Of a stretch of 64,000 nucleotides of DNA, positions 63,258 to 64,000 are shown in pieces. Below the pieces are notes generated by a model that saw nothing but the letters and a program-made list of their open reading frames with translations, searched no databases and had not been told where the DNA came from. How positions within the stretch are numbered: the stretch's first letter is position 1; each line of letters opens with the position of its first letter. Source of the DNA: Amycolatopsis sp. FDAARGOS 1241 (GTDB lineage Bacteria > Actinomycetota > Actinomycetes > Mycobacteriales > Pseudonocardiaceae); the NCBI RefSeq assembly GCF_016889705.1, contig NZ_CP069526.1, positions 3,224,001-3,288,000 on the forward strand, written 5' to 3'. A program made the translations under genes and the position numbers.

Positions 63258-63476
63258 TTACGAGGGCTCCCGCGGGGCCGGCATCGTTCCCCCGCCCGGG
63301 TGTTCCGTCGGTTCGGCTGTCCGCTGTGGACCGTCGTGGGACGAGAGGCCCCGCAGGCGGTCGATCATGCGGTGGGCTTCGGCTTCGGTGAAACGGCCCT
63401 GGCGGGCATAGCCCAGGATGGCGAACACCGTGCTCATGTGTGGCTCGGCGATGCCGGTAAGATCGACGGAGTCCAT
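63258..63476 (-). CDS. Hypothetical 72-residue protein
   Basis: A short protein, MDSVDLTGIAEPHMSTVFAI followed by LGYARQGRFTEAEAHRMIDRLRGL, forming probably two helices, then a disordered tail. I do not recognise a family. It is convergent with the HesB-like gene. The 185 bases upstream (63477-63661) hold its promoter and nothing else visible. Confidence 0.55.
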   Translation of the reverse strand: MDSVDLTGIAEPHMSTVFAILGYARQGRFTEAEAHRMIDRLRGLSSHDGPQRTAEPTEHPGGGTMPAPREPS

Positions 63477-63661
63477 GGCCCCCCCTCGTCAGACGCGTCC
63501 GCCGGGGGCACGGGCGGCGCACTTCGCACCCTACGCCGGTCTCGGCGCGTCAGGACGAATCGCGGCAAACCTTTCAGCGCAACGATTTCAACGATCGCGG
63601 ACGGTGAGGATGCCGACCGGGCAAGGAAAACTGGTGCCGACGTGGGGCAAACCGAGCTGGA

Positions 63662-64000
63662 TCAAGGATTCTGGGCGGGCGTGACCGCGGTCATCGCGCG
63701 ATCGAGGTAGCCCGCGAACGTGGCCTTCGCACCTCCAGCGAGCCACGCGCGCTGCGCGGCGAGCAGGCACGCGAACGCGGAACCGATCACCGCGCGTGGG
63801 GCCGGGTCGGCGGGCTGGTACGGCGTTCCCCGCTGCTCGGCCCGTTCGCGCAGCACGACCTCGGCGGCGGACTCCATGCGCTGCAGCTTCTCGAGGTAAC
63901 TCGCCAGCAGGGCCGGGGTCGCGAACACGATGCGCTGCATGGGATCGGCGACCTCGTGCTTGCCGGGGGCGTCGACGAAGGGGACCAGCAGGTCGAACGT
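63662..64000 (-). CDS. TetR-family regulator, C-terminal part (5' end outside window)
   Basis: The frame is open to the end of the window; about 112 residues are visible, reading FDLLVPFVDAPGKHEVADPM, QRIVFATPALLASYLEKLQRM, LRERAEQRG and VIGSAFACLLAAQRAWLAGG. This matches the ligand domain of MftR/EthR-like TetR regulators that have W-x-A and a final catalytic-free helix. The HTH lies beyond base 64000. Confidence 0.7.
   Translation of the reverse strand, partial: TFDLLVPFVDAPGKHEVADPMQRIVFATPALLASYLEKLQRMESAAEVVLRERAEQRGTPYQPADPAPRAVIGSAFACLLAAQRAWLAGGAKATFAGYLDRAMTAVTPAQNP

Overview
The window is very GC-rich DNA with codons ending mostly in G or C, many GTG and a few TTG starts, and gene families typical of soil actinomycetes. 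These include DosR/Acg/Rv1733c relatives, a class F sortase, an LCM-type methyltransferase beside a GbsR-like regulator, and many LacI, TetR, MarR, AraC and LuxR regulators. A member of Pseudonocardiales close to Amycolatopsis is my best guess; this is inferred from gene content, not from a search. I see no rRNA, tRNA, CRISPR array, insertion sequence, prophage or PKS/NRPS cluster.

Layout. 1-10.3 kb: the end of a large secreted protein, a twice-frameshifted SDR, an M24 peptidase, a membrane-anchored HtrA protease, an acyl-CoA ligase, a methyltransferase and a PadR pair. 10.4-16.1 kb: a GH18 chitinase gene whose 3' part contains an inverted segment of about 383 bp, an SDR lacking the catalytic Tyr/Lys, a broken GbsR-like regulator divergent from a methyltransferase, and an SDR/MarR divergon with two palindromic operators. 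16.1-20.6 kb: formaldehyde dehydrogenase, formamidase/acetamidase, SDR, a dead alpha/beta hydrolase and YggT. 20.7-29.9 kb: a carbohydrate island (GH3 and LacI on one strand; binding protein, two permeases, IlvD/Edd dehydratase and FAH-family dehydratase on the other) that looks like oligosaccharide import plus non-phosphorylative pentose oxidation. 30-38.8 kb: a methyltransferase, a large LuxR/ATPase regulator with a zinc-finger-like head, an alginate-lyase-fold enzyme, a frameshifted 4Fe-4S protein, a CBM48 remnant, a TetR with a strong operator next to a broken enoyl-CoA isomerase, and a probable fluoride riboswitch before two crcB genes.

38.8-49.8 kb: a class F sortase with a probable secreted partner, an aminopeptidase-like hydrolase, a Tat-exported beta-helix protein, RraA, an acetate-transporter homologue, a NarL-type two-component system, and a deletion scar joining 5'-truncated chrA and lysR remnants. 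49.8-58.2 kb: ribBA, flavin reductase, AraC regulator, aldehyde dehydrogenase, LLM flavin monooxygenase, HTH regulator and amidase, which together look like an oxidative catabolic module with its own flavin supply. 58.3-60 kb: an ogt-sigma factor-ogt operon. 60-63 kb: a decaying dormancy (DosR) locus with frameshifted dosR and acg, an internally deleted dosS, and an intact Rv1733c-like gene. The window ends inside a TetR gene.

About a dozen genes carry frameshifts or truncations. Many are 1-2 nt changes in short G/C runs and could be sequence errors. Others (the inversion, the double truncation, an AAG-to-TAG change, loss of a catalytic Ser, internal deletions) are harder to explain that way and suggest real gene decay.
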